Source: an uncultured Bacteroidota bacterium
Lineage (GTDB): Bacteria > Bacteroidota > Bacteroidia > Bacteroidales > F082
Reading direction: 5' to 3'
Assembly (NCBI GenBank): GCA_937912115.1
Contig: CALDOI010000258.1
Span: forward strand, 16,906 to 80,905
Length of the DNA: 64,000 nt
Position numbers and translations under genes: made by a program. Below are positions 1 to 10,053 of the stretch, piece by piece; positions within the stretch are counted from its first letter, which is position 1; every line of letters begins with the position of its first letter. The notes beneath the pieces were generated by a model, which ran no database searches, had not been told where the DNA came from, and saw only the letters and a list, made by a program, of their open reading frames with translations.

Positions 1-1
1 T

Positions 2-460
2 AAAGGTGCTGCAATGTTAAATAATTTGAGATGCATAATCGATAATGATACCCTGTTCTTTAACCTTATTAAAAAGTTTTATAATGCTAATAAATTCCAG
101 ACTATAAATTCTGACGATTTCATAAGCTTTGTAAATGAAGAAACTAATATGGAATTAACAGATTTCTTTAATAAATTTCTGTATGATAAGGAGCCACCAA
201 TATTGGAATATGAGTTTAGTAACAAATATGGAAGTTTCGAATTTACTTATAGCTGGATTAATGTTGGCAGAAATTTCTCCATGCCTTTTAGTTTAATGAT
301 TAATGGTAATGAATGCTTACGAGTTGTTGGCACATCAGAAAAACAAACATTAAAATTGATGGATATTAGCACCTTCGTTTTGCCAAATGAGTTCATGTAT
401 GATGAATCTTGTTTAGTTAAAAACTCGTTTACTTATTTTTGGACAAACTGGAAACAATAA
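2..460 (+). CDS. C-terminal part of an M1-family aminopeptidase-like protein (5' truncated by window edge)
   Basis: Open frame runs from base 2 (KGAAMLNNLRCIIDND...) through the listed ORF; KGA.ML..LR and the C-terminal helical region (DFISFVNEETNMELTDFFNKFLYDKEPPILEYEF) resemble M1 peptidases. Confidence 0.7.
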   Translation, partial: KGAAMLNNLRCIIDNDTLFFNLIKKFYNANKFQTINSDDFISFVNEETNMELTDFFNKFLYDKEPPILEYEFSNKYGSFEFTYSWINVGRNFSMPFSLMINGNECLRVVGTSEKQTLKLMDISTFVLPNEFMYDESCLVKNSFTYFWTNWKQ

Positions 461-1353
461 CAAATATAATTCATATGAAATATTTATTTTACATAGTTAT
501 AGTTGAACTATTTATTGGTCTATATTCTGTATTACAAGCTCAAATGGAAAGTGGTCAATTGGAAACTGCTGGCTACGAAAATGGCACACTCATCGTGATA
601 GGTGGTGGGAATCTAGATGCTTCCATCTTTTCAGAGTTTAAAAAATACGCTGGTGGTGATTCGGCTAAAATTGTTGTTATACCGACTGCATTGGATGACG
701 ATTTTTTACTTAAAGATTCAGCGGTTTACTTTATTACGAAAGAATTTGAAAGCCATGGATTTAAAGATATTGCAATAATGCACACTCGTGATACTGCCAT
801 TGCAAACACTGATGAATTTATTGAGCCATTGAAAACAGCAACTGGTTTATATTTCCTCGGAGGAAGGCAATGGAGGATAGCCGATGGATTTCTTGGTACT
901 AAGGCACACGATGAAATGTTTAAACTGCTCGACAGGGGAGGGGTAATAGCCGGTTCATCAGCAGGAGCTACAATTCAAGGATCGTATCTTGCCAGAGGTG
1001 ATACTGAAAACAATCAAACTATGATGGGTAATCATGAAGAAGGATTAGGTTTCATTACAAATATTGCCATTGATCAGCATGTGCTTGCCCGTAATCGCCA
1101 GTTTGATATGTTCGACATTCTTAAAAATCGCCCTGAATTATTTGGTATTGGCATTGATGAAAATACAGCGATAGTAGTTAAGGGAGATGAATTTGAAGTG
1201 ATAGGAGCTAGTTATGTGCTTGTTTATGATGGCAGCTTTTGGTCGCGTGAAGGTAGTGATATGAAAAACCTACCTAATGAGGATTCAATATTCTATATGC
1301 TTAAAGAAGGTGATAGATATAATTTGAAGTTAAGAAAAGTAATCCTGGAATAA
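439..1353 (+). CDS. Cyanophycinase / peptidase S51 family protein (likely start at 475)
   Basis: GGGNLDASIF, GLYFLGGRQWRIAD, GGVIAGSSAGATIQG (Ser nucleophile motif), DQHVLARNRQFDM, GIGIDENTA; signal-peptide-like N-terminus from the internal Met at 475. Confidence 0.85.
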   Translation: MDKLETITNIIHMKYLFYIVIVELFIGLYSVLQAQMESGQLETAGYENGTLIVIGGGNLDASIFSEFKKYAGGDSAKIVVIPTALDDDFLLKDSAVYFITKEFESHGFKDIAIMHTRDTAIANTDEFIEPLKTATGLYFLGGRQWRIADGFLGTKAHDEMFKLLDRGGVIAGSSAGATIQGSYLARGDTENNQTMMGNHEEGLGFITNIAIDQHVLARNRQFDMFDILKNRPELFGIGIDENTAIVVKGDEFEVIGASYVLVYDGSFWSREGSDMKNLPNEDSIFYMLKEGDRYNLKLRKVILE

Positions 1354-1397
1354 CTCCAAATCAATAATATTGTCAGCTAAGATTGGAAATACACTAT

Positions 1398-2723
1398 CTA
1401 CTTAAACAACTTCATAATGTCATTTCCATTAGCCAAAATCAACAAGCTAAACAATATTATCATACCAAATACCTGAGCATACTCTAAAAACCTGTCGCTT
1501 GGCTTACGTCGTGCAATTATCTCATAAAGCAAGAAAAGCACATGGCCACCGTCCAGTGCCGGAATTGGTAATACATTAAGTATTGCAAGCATAATTGATA
1601 AAAATGCTGTTAGTTTCCAAAAGCTTTCCCAATGCCATTGTTTCGGAAAAATACTACCAATGGTAATAAATCCGCCAACACCTTCATAAGCTTTTACTTC
1701 GGGTGAGAAAAGTAATTTCAACTGTTTCAAATAATTGTCAATTCCGCCAATAGTACGAGTAAATCCGGCTGGAATGGCTTCAACAATTGTGTATTCTTTT
1801 TTGCTTAATTCAAAAAAGTCATTTATATCACCCTTCGGAAATACGCCAATTAAACCTTCTTCACCTAATTGTAAAGGAATAAATAAAGTGTCAGATTTAC
1901 GTAGTACAGTTATGATAACAGCTTCATTTTTGTGCTTTTGAATCTCATCACGGAAGTCATTGTAATATATATGATTAACTCCATTTAATCCCAATATGGC
2001 ATCCCCAATTTGTATGCCTGATTTTTCAGCCAATGATTCTTTAGGAAATTTACCGGCAATAAATGGAATTCGTACGTTAAATAACTTCGATTTATGATTT
2101 ATCAATTTATTTAAACTTCCTTCGGGAAGAGTTAGTGTTGTGGGAACATTATCTCTTATAATCTCCACATTTTTAACCTCGTTCAGAACAAGGTTCATTG
2201 GGATTTTGCTAAAATCTTCAATATATTCACCATCAAGCAACATAATTTTGTCGCCATGCCTGAATCCCATTTCCATGGCCAGACTATCAGCCCTTATGCC
2301 ATATTTATTTACCTCTTTGGTGCTTAAATACTCATCTCCCCAAAAAGAAAGCATTGCTATATAGATTACGAATGCCAGAATTACATTCATAAAAACTCCG
2401 CCTAACATTATAATTAATCGTTGGTATGCCGGCTTCGATCTAAATTCCCATGGCTGTGGTGGTAGTTTCATGGCTTCCTTATCCATCGACTCATCAATCA
2501 TCCCCGAAATCTTAACATAACCACCAAGGGGTAGCCATCCCATTCCGTATTCGGTTCCTTTAAATGTGAATTTGAAAATTGAAAACCATGGATTAAAGAA
2601 CAAATAGAACTTTTCTACTCTGGTTTTAAAAATCTTTGCAGCAGCAAAATGTCCGAATTCGTGAACTACCACTAATATAGAGAGGCTCAATAAGAGCTGA
2701 AGTACCTGGATTACTATTTCCAT
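1398..2723 (-). CDS. rseP: RIP metalloprotease RseP (site-2 protease)
   Basis: HEFGHF zinc motif, PDZ-like regions, C-terminal NVLPIPALDGGHVLF motif; next to dxr. Confidence 0.93.
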   Translation of the reverse strand: MEIVIQVLQLLLSLSILVVVHEFGHFAAAKIFKTRVEKFYLFFNPWFSIFKFTFKGTEYGMGWLPLGGYVKISGMIDESMDKEAMKLPPQPWEFRSKPAYQRLIIMLGGVFMNVILAFVIYIAMLSFWGDEYLSTKEVNKYGIRADSLAMEMGFRHGDKIMLLDGEYIEDFSKIPMNLVLNEVKNVEIIRDNVPTTLTLPEGSLNKLINHKSKLFNVRIPFIAGKFPKESLAEKSGIQIGDAILGLNGVNHIYYNDFRDEIQKHKNEAVIITVLRKSDTLFIPLQLGEEGLIGVFPKGDINDFFELSKKEYTIVEAIPAGFTRTIGGIDNYLKQLKLLFSPEVKAYEGVGGFITIGSIFPKQWHWESFWKLTAFLSIMLAILNVLPIPALDGGHVLFLLYEIIARRKPSDRFLEYAQVFGMIILFSLLILANGNDIMKLFK

Positions 2724-2741
2724 TTATATCTTGTTATAATT

Positions 2742-3893
2742 TTACTTAATTAATTCAATCGCTTTTTTTCTTGTTTGAATATCTGTTTCAAAATAATCTG
2801 ACAGAGTTGGTAATTCAATTCTGGGAATCAAATTCATACTTTCTTCAACAATATCTGATATTTGCAATAAACCGATTTTTTCATCCAAAAAGGCTTGAAC
2901 AGCAACATCATTTGCAGCATTTAGAATACACGGCATATTACCACCCATTTCCAAGGCTTTAAAAGCGAGTGCAAGATTACGAAATTTTTTCACATCAGGA
3001 GGAAGGAAGTTTAATGTACCTGTTTGTAGTAAGTCCAGAGACTGAAAAGAGCTTTTTACCCTGTGAGGATAAGTAAGCGCAAACTGGATGGGAATTCGCA
3101 TATCGGGAAAGCTAAGCTGTGTTTTCACCGATCTGTCGGTAAAATATACTAACGAATGTATAATGCTTTGAGGATGTATAATAACTTCAATTTGGTTTGG
3201 ATTAATATCAAATAGCCAGTGCGCTTCAATGGCTTCCAGCCCTTTATTCATCAATGTTGCTGAATCAACACTAACTTTATTGCCCATATTCCATGTGGGG
3301 TGATTCAGTGCCTGATTAGGTGTTACATTCTTAATGTAATCGATACTTTTATCTAAAAATGGGCCACCTGAAGCAGTAAGAACTATTTTATCAATTGGAT
3401 TATCGAGTTCACCCATCAAGCATTGAAAAATGGCCGAATGCTCAGAGTCAACCGGTATTATTTGTCCACCATATTTAACGGCAGTTTTTGATATTAATTC
3501 GCCAGCAACCACAAGGCTTTCCTTATTGGCCAGAGCTATTTTTTTCTTATTCTTTAGCGCCGATAATATTGGATTTAGGGCGTGTATACCAACTATTCCA
3601 ATAAGTGCAATATCGATGTTATCCATTTCCATTACCTGACTAATGGCATCTTCACCGGCATATACTTTTATATCATAACTCTCAAGCGCATCGCGAACAA
3701 CGGGGTAGAAATCCTTATTTCCTATTACTACCACGTTGGGCAAATACTTAATTGCCTGATTAATCAGAAGTTTTGAGTTGCTATTTGCTGAAAGTACTTC
3801 TACAGTAAATAATTCATATTGTTCATCAATTACACTTAATGCCTGAGTGCCAATCGAACCGGTCGATCCTAATATCGCTACTCTTTTCTTCAT
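2742..3893 (-). CDS. dxr: 1-deoxy-D-xylulose-5-phosphate reductoisomerase
   Basis: ILGSTGSIGTQALSVI, ALANKESLVVAGELI, PVDSEHSAIFQCL, TASGGPF, MGNKVSVDSATLMNKGLE motifs. Confidence 0.96.
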   Translation of the reverse strand: MKKRVAILGSTGSIGTQALSVIDEQYELFTVEVLSANSNSKLLINQAIKYLPNVVVIGNKDFYPVVRDALESYDIKVYAGEDAISQVMEMDNIDIALIGIVGIHALNPILSALKNKKKIALANKESLVVAGELISKTAVKYGGQIIPVDSEHSAIFQCLMGELDNPIDKIVLTASGGPFLDKSIDYIKNVTPNQALNHPTWNMGNKVSVDSATLMNKGLEAIEAHWLFDINPNQIEVIIHPQSIIHSLVYFTDRSVKTQLSFPDMRIPIQFALTYPHRVKSSFQSLDLLQTGTLNFLPPDVKKFRNLALAFKALEMGGNMPCILNAANDVAVQAFLDEKIGLLQISDIVEESMNLIPRIELPTLSDYFETDIQTRKKAIELIK

Positions 3894-3917
3894 ATTACTC
3901 TTGGGATTCTTGGTTAT

Positions 3918-4838
3918 CTAGTTAAAAAGGATGTATTCTTCCGGGTTTACAGGACTTCCATTTTCCCATAATTCAAAATGTAGATGAGGGCCGGTTGTTA
4001 ATTCTCCGGATTCTCCGGATATGGCAATTGGTTCACCAGCAAGTACGTGATCACCTTCCTTTTTTAATAAAACAGAATTATGCTTATATACTGAAATAAA
4101 GTTCCTTTCATGCTGCAGACCAATTATATACCCAGTTTCTAAAGTCCAGCCCGAGAATATAACTGTACCTTCCAGAGTAGCTACAACAGCTTCATTACGT
4201 GAAGTAACAATATCAATTCCATAATGACTTGCCATTAAATTAAAGCGCGAAGTAATAATTCCTCGCATGGGAGTGAAAAAGTTAAAACTCTTTATGGATG
4301 CCTCATTGGATTCGGCAAGCTGCCCCGATTCGTTAAAATACAAATTGTGCATACTCTGATTCTCGAATTCAGCCCTCAAAGTGCTATCGACAATCGATTT
4401 TCTGTTTTGGATAGTGTCGTAATGGAGATTTGTAATATCCGGTTGGCTGTAATCACCTTCTACTGGATTATCTTCAAAAATATTTTTAAAACTAGCTATA
4501 TATCTATTTTTCTTCTCAATATCTATTAGTAACGAGTCGGCAAGAATATTCAAATTATATAGCTGCCTTTTTTCATCAATATCCGGATAACCTGGAATGT
4601 ATTTTTTAACCGATGTATTTGCAATCAGTATAAAAGTAAGTGTCATAAAAATAATGCCAACGCTAATTATAAAAATTAAAACGTTTAATCTCGTTAACCG
4701 TAACGAGAGCCTATCCTCAAAAGTTTGGTCATTAAATATTACTAACCTATACTTGCTTCGGAGATTTTTATACCACTTCTTATTTTTTTTTGATTTCGCC
4801 ATAATAAAAGTGCAAAGGTAAAAAAGCAAAACTAACAA
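3918..4838 (-). CDS. M23 family metallopeptidase (likely start near 4802, MAKSKKNKKW)
   Basis: One N-terminal TM segment; HYGIDIVT...GPHLHFELW peptidase M23 signature. Confidence 0.88.
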   Translation of the reverse strand: MLVLLFYLCTFIMAKSKKNKKWYKNLRSKYRLVIFNDQTFEDRLSLRLTRLNVLIFIISVGIIFMTLTFILIANTSVKKYIPGYPDIDEKRQLYNLNILADSLLIDIEKKNRYIASFKNIFEDNPVEGDYSQPDITNLHYDTIQNRKSIVDSTLRAEFENQSMHNLYFNESGQLAESNEASIKSFNFFTPMRGIITSRFNLMASHYGIDIVTSRNEAVVATLEGTVIFSGWTLETGYIIGLQHERNFISVYKHNSVLLKKEGDHVLAGEPIAISGESGELTTGPHLHFELWENGSPVNPEEYILFN

Positions 4839-5054
4839 TCACCTGCTTTATTATATTTGGTTGCTAATCATGTTAAAACAAATATTCGGAAAACATAGAG
4901 AACAAAAAATGAACAACGTTATTTATTGGCACTTTGTATGCTTTTTAAACTAATTTTGAATAAATATGGTTTTTCATAAAACTCTAATTATTTTTGCCAC
5001 TCATTATTTGTAATAAAACGCTTTAAATTTAGTTATTAAGATTAAAAATATACT

Positions 5055-7694
5055 TTGATTAACCAACGATCAAATACATCTTCATTTTATTTAATGGCAA
5101 TTATCCTATTGCTAATTATAAGTTCCTGCTCCACAAAAAAAAATACGTGGACGCGCCGGGCATATCATAACGTAACTTGTCATTATAATGTTTATTGGAA
5201 TGGCATGGTTAGTTTAAATGAAGGCATTGTGATACTAAATGAAAAAGTGGTCGACAATTATAATAGTGTTATCAGGATAAATAATTATGGAACTCCGGCT
5301 GATGCTACCATCCTTAATCCAAAGATGGATCGCACCATAAAAAAAGCCTCCATTGGTATTCAGCGACATTCGATGTCGTTTGGTGGTAAAGAATATGTTA
5401 AGTGGGTTAAAGATAGTTATTTGATGATGGGAATGGCTCATTTTTACAAACAAGACTATACAAGTGCTCGCCGTGTATTTGATTATGTTGCCAAAGAGTA
5501 TGAATCCACACCAATATCCTATGAAGCAATACTTTGGCTTGCCCGCACTTTTATTCAAACAGAAAGATTTGAAAAAGCCGAAGCATCATTAAACCTTCTT
5601 CAAAGCAAACTTAAAGACGAAAATTTTCCAAGAAGTGTTGAAAAAGAAATTCCAATCGTTTATGCCGACTTTTATATTGCTCGTGGGGATTATAGTGCTG
5701 CTTATCCATATCTTGAACGAGGACTTGAGTTGGCCTCCGATAATTCCACGATAACCAGGATCTATTTTATTATGGGACAGATTAATCAATTGGACCATAA
5801 TTATACCCAGGCAATGTCGTATTTTTCTAAGGTTGTTAAAAAAAACCCTCCCTATAAGATGGCATTTGAGGCACAAATGAACATTGCTCAATGCTATGTA
5901 GAAGGTTCTGGTGATAGCAGGCATATAAATAAGGTATTGCTAAAAATGGCCAAAGAGGACAAAAATAAAGATTACCTCGACCAGATTTATTATGCACTTG
6001 CTCAAATTGCAACAACTGATAATAAGGACACTTTGGTGATCTATTATTTAAAAAAATCAGTTAGCACAAGTGTAAGCGATCCTGTTCAAAAAACAACATC
6101 GTCGTTAGAGTTGGCCGATATTTATTTTGATGATGGAGTTTATAAACAAGCACAAGCTTATTACGATACAGCGGCAATGTCGCTGCCCAAGGATTATCCC
6201 GATTATGAAAAAATAATGAGCAAGACTACAATTCTTTCGGCTTTGGTTGCACAGATACAAACAATTGAATTGCAGGATAGTCTTCAAACAATTGCATTGA
6301 TGGATACTGTTGATCTTTATGCAATGATTGATAATCTTATTGAAGAATACGAAAAGGAACAGCAAAAGATAGCCAAGGAAAAAGAAAACGGGACTGGAAC
6401 ACAGTTTGTTGATATGACCAGAAGTAAACCCGGTCAGCCACTTGGAGGAGGCTGGTATTTTGATAACCCTGCTGCACTGGGTAGAGGTCGTACTGAGTTT
6501 ATAAAAAAGTGGGGTGATAGAAAACTTGAGGATAACTGGCGGCTCACTGATAAGAGAATGGTTATGCAATCTTTTGAAGAAGATTTAACGGATGAAGAAG
6601 TCATTACGAAAAGTGATAGTGTTATAATGCTTGTTACAAATCCACGCGATCGAGCATATTATCTTCAGCATATACCGCGTACGCCGGAGCAACTTGCTGT
6701 TTCCGACAGCCTGATAGTTGACGCATATAATCGATTGGCATATCTTTATTATGAAGATTTAAAAGATACAACCCTTGCTTTGGAAACTTATCTTGCATTC
6801 CAAAAAAAATATCCTGATAATAAATACAGACTGGAATCATGGTACGCATTATATAAAATATATACAGGAGAAGGAAATAGTGATGAAGCTAATTTTTACA
6901 AGGGATTGATTGTTGTTAATTATCCTGAAAGTAATTATGCTAAAGTTCTTCTCGACCCTGATTATTTTATCAAACTTAGTCAGCAAAAAAATGAAGTGGC
7001 AACCCTTTACGAAAAAACTTTCAAGGCATTTAATCGTGAGCAATATTATAGAGTAATTACTTATTCTGATGAGGCCGTTGAATTATTTCCTGAAGATACA
7101 GCCCTAATTCCAAAATTCTTATACCTAAGGGCCATTTCATTGGGTGCAGTTGATGTTGCTGACACGTTATATTCATCACTTATCAGTCTTGTTCAAAAAT
7201 ACCCCACCAGCTCTGTAGCACCATTGGCTAAGTCGGTAATACAAACATTGCAACTTGAATATGGATTAGGTATTCCTGAAGGTTCAACGGTGAGTTCTCC
7301 TAAGGCTTCAGCAAAAGAAACAATATATAAGTTTAATGCCGATGAAATGCATCTGGTATTAATTATTGTTAAATCAGAAGATGTAAATGTAAGTGCACTA
7401 AAAGTTAGAATCTCAGATTTTGATAAAAAATATTTCAGGCTTAAAAGGTTGAGGGTAAAGAGCTTGATGCTTGACGATCAGCGCACTATAATAACAGTTG
7501 GTAATTTTGACAGTAAGGATGAGGCAGGTAATTATTTGTTAGCTCTAAGAAATGATGAATATGTTGTATCAGGGCTCCAGAATAAGGAGTTTGAAGTATA
7601 TTCAATTTCTGCGTCCAATTATCCAATTTTCTACAGAGATAAAGATATTGCTCTATACAAGGAATTTTTTGAGAAGAATTACAAAAGAGATTAA
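5055..7694 (+). CDS. TPR lipoprotein of the PorW/SprE type (T9SS/gliding-associated)
   Basis: Lipobox LLIISSCSTKK; NTWTRRAYHNVTCHYNVYWNG N-terminal motif typical of PorW/SprE; multiple TPR-like repeats. 5055 is a TTG start. Confidence 0.8.
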   Translation: MINQRSNTSSFYLMAIILLLIISSCSTKKNTWTRRAYHNVTCHYNVYWNGMVSLNEGIVILNEKVVDNYNSVIRINNYGTPADATILNPKMDRTIKKASIGIQRHSMSFGGKEYVKWVKDSYLMMGMAHFYKQDYTSARRVFDYVAKEYESTPISYEAILWLARTFIQTERFEKAEASLNLLQSKLKDENFPRSVEKEIPIVYADFYIARGDYSAAYPYLERGLELASDNSTITRIYFIMGQINQLDHNYTQAMSYFSKVVKKNPPYKMAFEAQMNIAQCYVEGSGDSRHINKVLLKMAKEDKNKDYLDQIYYALAQIATTDNKDTLVIYYLKKSVSTSVSDPVQKTTSSLELADIYFDDGVYKQAQAYYDTAAMSLPKDYPDYEKIMSKTTILSALVAQIQTIELQDSLQTIALMDTVDLYAMIDNLIEEYEKEQQKIAKEKENGTGTQFVDMTRSKPGQPLGGGWYFDNPAALGRGRTEFIKKWGDRKLEDNWRLTDKRMVMQSFEEDLTDEEVITKSDSVIMLVTNPRDRAYYLQHIPRTPEQLAVSDSLIVDAYNRLAYLYYEDLKDTTLALETYLAFQKKYPDNKYRLESWYALYKIYTGEGNSDEANFYKGLIVVNYPESNYAKVLLDPDYFIKLSQQKNEVATLYEKTFKAFNREQYYRVITYSDEAVELFPEDTALIPKFLYLRAISLGAVDVADTLYSSLISLVQKYPTSSVAPLAKSVIQTLQLEYGLGIPEGSTVSSPKASAKETIYKFNADEMHLVLIIVKSEDVNVSALKVRISDFDKKYFRLKRLRVKSLMLDDQRTIITVGNFDSKDEAGNYLLALRNDEYVVSGLQNKEFEVYSISASNYPIFYRDKDIALYKEFFEKNYKRD

Positions 7695-7706
7695 TAAGAT
7701 ATTATT

Positions 7707-8075
7707 GTGAAAAAGAATAGAAACGGAAACGGAGACAGTCAGATGCCAAATATAATAGCACAAGGAACCAATATTATTGGTGATATTAATTCGGAAGGCG
7801 ATTTTCGAATTGAAGGTAAAATCGAAGGTAAAATTAATGCTAAAGGCCGAATTGTTGTTGGCGAAAGTGGTAATGTGGATGGCGAAATAACATGTGGCGA
7901 TGCTGATATCTGTGGTAAAGTAGTTGGTAAGCTTGTGGTTGCCAACCTCACTGTTTTTAAAGCTACAGCAATTTTTTCGGGCGATGTTGAAACAAAAAAA
8001 CTATCGATTGAGCCTGGGGCAGCCTTTACCGGTACTTGTAAAATGGGGACTGATGATGATATCAAGAAAAAATAA
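7707..8075 (+). CDS. Bactofilin (polymer-forming cytoskeletal protein)
   Basis: NIIAQGTNIIGDINSEGDFRIEGKIEGKINAKGRIVVGESGNVDGEI: bactofilin beta-helix repeats. Confidence 0.92.
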   Translation: MKKNRNGNGDSQMPNIIAQGTNIIGDINSEGDFRIEGKIEGKINAKGRIVVGESGNVDGEITCGDADICGKVVGKLVVANLTVFKATAIFSGDVETKKLSIEPGAAFTGTCKMGTDDDIKKK

Positions 8076-8167
8076 TCAAAATTATTTATTACAAACCTAT
8101 AATAACCACTAACATTTTTCTCTTCGAAAGTAGTTTCATTTTTCAAAATATTGTAGTTTAGCATCCG

Positions 8168-8383
8168 ATGCAACGCGACGAAAAAGAAAGCCCACTCAAA
8201 TTTTATGCTAAGTACTCTACTCTTGGCTTACAAATGATTGTAATTATGGTTGCCGGGGCATTTGGCGGAAAGGCCATAGATGGATGGCTTGATTGGGATT
8301 TTCCTGTGTTCACCCTGGTGTTAACAATTCTATCAGTGGCAGGGGCCGTTTTTTATGGGATGAGAGGATTGTTTAAAAAGTAG
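8168..8383 (+). CDS. AtpZ/AtpI family protein
   Basis: 71-aa protein with two TM segments (YSTLGLQMIVIMVAGAFGGKAIDGWL...FTLVLTILSVAGAVFYGMRGLFKK). Confidence 0.8.
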   Translation: MQRDEKESPLKFYAKYSTLGLQMIVIMVAGAFGGKAIDGWLDWDFPVFTLVLTILSVAGAVFYGMRGLFKK

Positions 8384-8434
8384 TTTTATTACTATGTTAT
8401 GTACAAGGTTAGACTGTAGCGAATACAATAACTA

Positions 8435-9247
8435 ATGACCAACAAGGCTGACATATATTATCCATCCGGAGAAATCGAAAAATACTATATCAAGAGTATT
8501 TGGAGACTGTATGAATATAATATTCAGGAAAGGACAGAGACAATACTACCTAAAGGGACAGTAGAGATAATCTTTAATTTTTCTGATGAAATTGTTTATT
8601 GCAATCCTTCTTTAGGTATTAAAAATAAATTACCGCCATGCTTTGTTAATGGGATCAACCATAAACCCTTCAATCTTATTAAAAAAGGACAACAAATATT
8701 TTTGGGTATTCAATTAAATACCATTGGACTGAAAGTATTGTTTGATATATCTGTCAAAGAATTCAATAATAATATTTTTGAAGGTTTGCAAATTTGCAAA
8801 TCATTAGACACATTGTCTCATCAATTGTCTCATCAAAAATCGTTTAACAAGCAGGTTCAAACTATTATGAATTGGATGAACCAAAGAATTTCCGTTTCAA
8901 ATAATGTTAAAGCTATAACTCAAATTCATAATTTATTTTATTCTCAAAAATTAAACGACCTTACTGTCAGAAAACTTTGCCATGAAGTTTATTATTCTGA
9001 CAGACAATTGAGACGATTATCTTCTGAATGGTTAGGAATGAATACGGAAACATTTATATGCTACAATAAATATCTTTCAACTTTACACTTATTGCACAAT
9101 TCGGATTTATCACTAACTCAAATTGGATTGGAGGCAGGGTATTACGACCAATCTCATTTTATAAGGGAATTCAAATCCTACACTGACATGACCCCAAAAG
9201 AATATCAGGTATCAAATACCATTTTACCCGGTCATATTATCAGGTAA
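8435..9247 (+). CDS. AraC family transcriptional regulator
   Basis: C-terminal HTH: VYYSDRQLRRLSSEWLGMNTETFICYNKYLSTLHLL...LTQIGLEAGYYDQSHFIREFKSYTDMTPKEY. Confidence 0.9.
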   Translation: MTNKADIYYPSGEIEKYYIKSIWRLYEYNIQERTETILPKGTVEIIFNFSDEIVYCNPSLGIKNKLPPCFVNGINHKPFNLIKKGQQIFLGIQLNTIGLKVLFDISVKEFNNNIFEGLQICKSLDTLSHQLSHQKSFNKQVQTIMNWMNQRISVSNNVKAITQIHNLFYSQKLNDLTVRKLCHEVYYSDRQLRRLSSEWLGMNTETFICYNKYLSTLHLLHNSDLSLTQIGLEAGYYDQSHFIREFKSYTDMTPKEYQVSNTILPGHIIR

Positions 9248-9338
9248 TTCCAGAATGTCCGAATTATACTATTTAAATGGGCAATGCCTTGATAACTTTG
9301 TTGCGTTTTTTTAATTTCAATAAATATATCGCAAACAA

Positions 9339-10040
9339 ATGGAAAATAACAATATCTTCAGAAATACTGTTGGTTGGATTACAATTTTATCCGGCATAGT
9401 TGGTTTTATCAGCTACTTTTTAATAGCTGGGGCCGTGAATTTTAATTTTGATTTTTTTTCTAACCCTGTTTTGATTTTTTCGCTGCCCGAAGTGCATATC
9501 GGAATGCTCAGGTGGAGTATGATTGCAGACGTCTTCGGGTATTATCTATTGCTATTGCCTGCGCTGTTTTTCATTCACGATTGGCTTCACGGTAAAACAG
9601 CATGGAGAAACCTGATTACCTTTTGTGGAACATCTTATGTTTTAGCTGGAGCAATCGGTGCATCAATACTTGCGGCTACCTGGCCGTCCTTTCTCACAAA
9701 GTTTCCCCTCTCATCACCCGAACAACAAGACACCATCAAATTATTATTCGAATCCTTTTCTTTTATGGTTGGGAACGGAATATGGAATTTGTTTGATACC
9801 ATAGTTTGCAGTGTATGGATGATAGGCATCGGGATTTTTATCAAGCGAAAGAATTTCTTTTTGGGATGGTTTACAATTATTGTAGGTTTGATTTCCTTTT
9901 TGGATGGTTTCGGAAATATTCTTGAAATAAAAGCCTTAGCTGATACAGCAGTTAACCTATATCTTGTTCTTGCTCCTATTTGGCCCATTGCTATAGGTTT
10001 TGCCATTTTAAAAAATAGAATTTTTGTACTGAACAAATAA
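9339..10040 (+). CDS. Multi-pass membrane protein (DUF4386-like)
   Basis: Several hydrophobic segments; overall layout resembles small DUF4386-type membrane proteins; sits directly before the cytochrome c gene. Confidence 0.6.
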   Translation: MENNNIFRNTVGWITILSGIVGFISYFLIAGAVNFNFDFFSNPVLIFSLPEVHIGMLRWSMIADVFGYYLLLLPALFFIHDWLHGKTAWRNLITFCGTSYVLAGAIGASILAATWPSFLTKFPLSSPEQQDTIKLLFESFSFMVGNGIWNLFDTIVCSVWMIGIGIFIKRKNFFLGWFTIIVGLISFLDGFGNILEIKALADTAVNLYLVLAPIWPIAIGFAILKNRIFVLNK

Positions 10041-10053
10041 TTAGAAAATCACT

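Noticed and set aside
5235-7043. Several - strand ORFs (107, 111, 154, 71, 64 aa) inside the PorW-like gene
   Set aside because: Antisense to a well-supported TPR gene; hydrophobic/irregular composition typical of shadow ORFs.
7739-8173. 144-aa antisense ORF over bactofilin and atpZ spacer
   Set aside because: Antisense shadow of the repetitive bactofilin gene; low-complexity translation with no recognisable motif.
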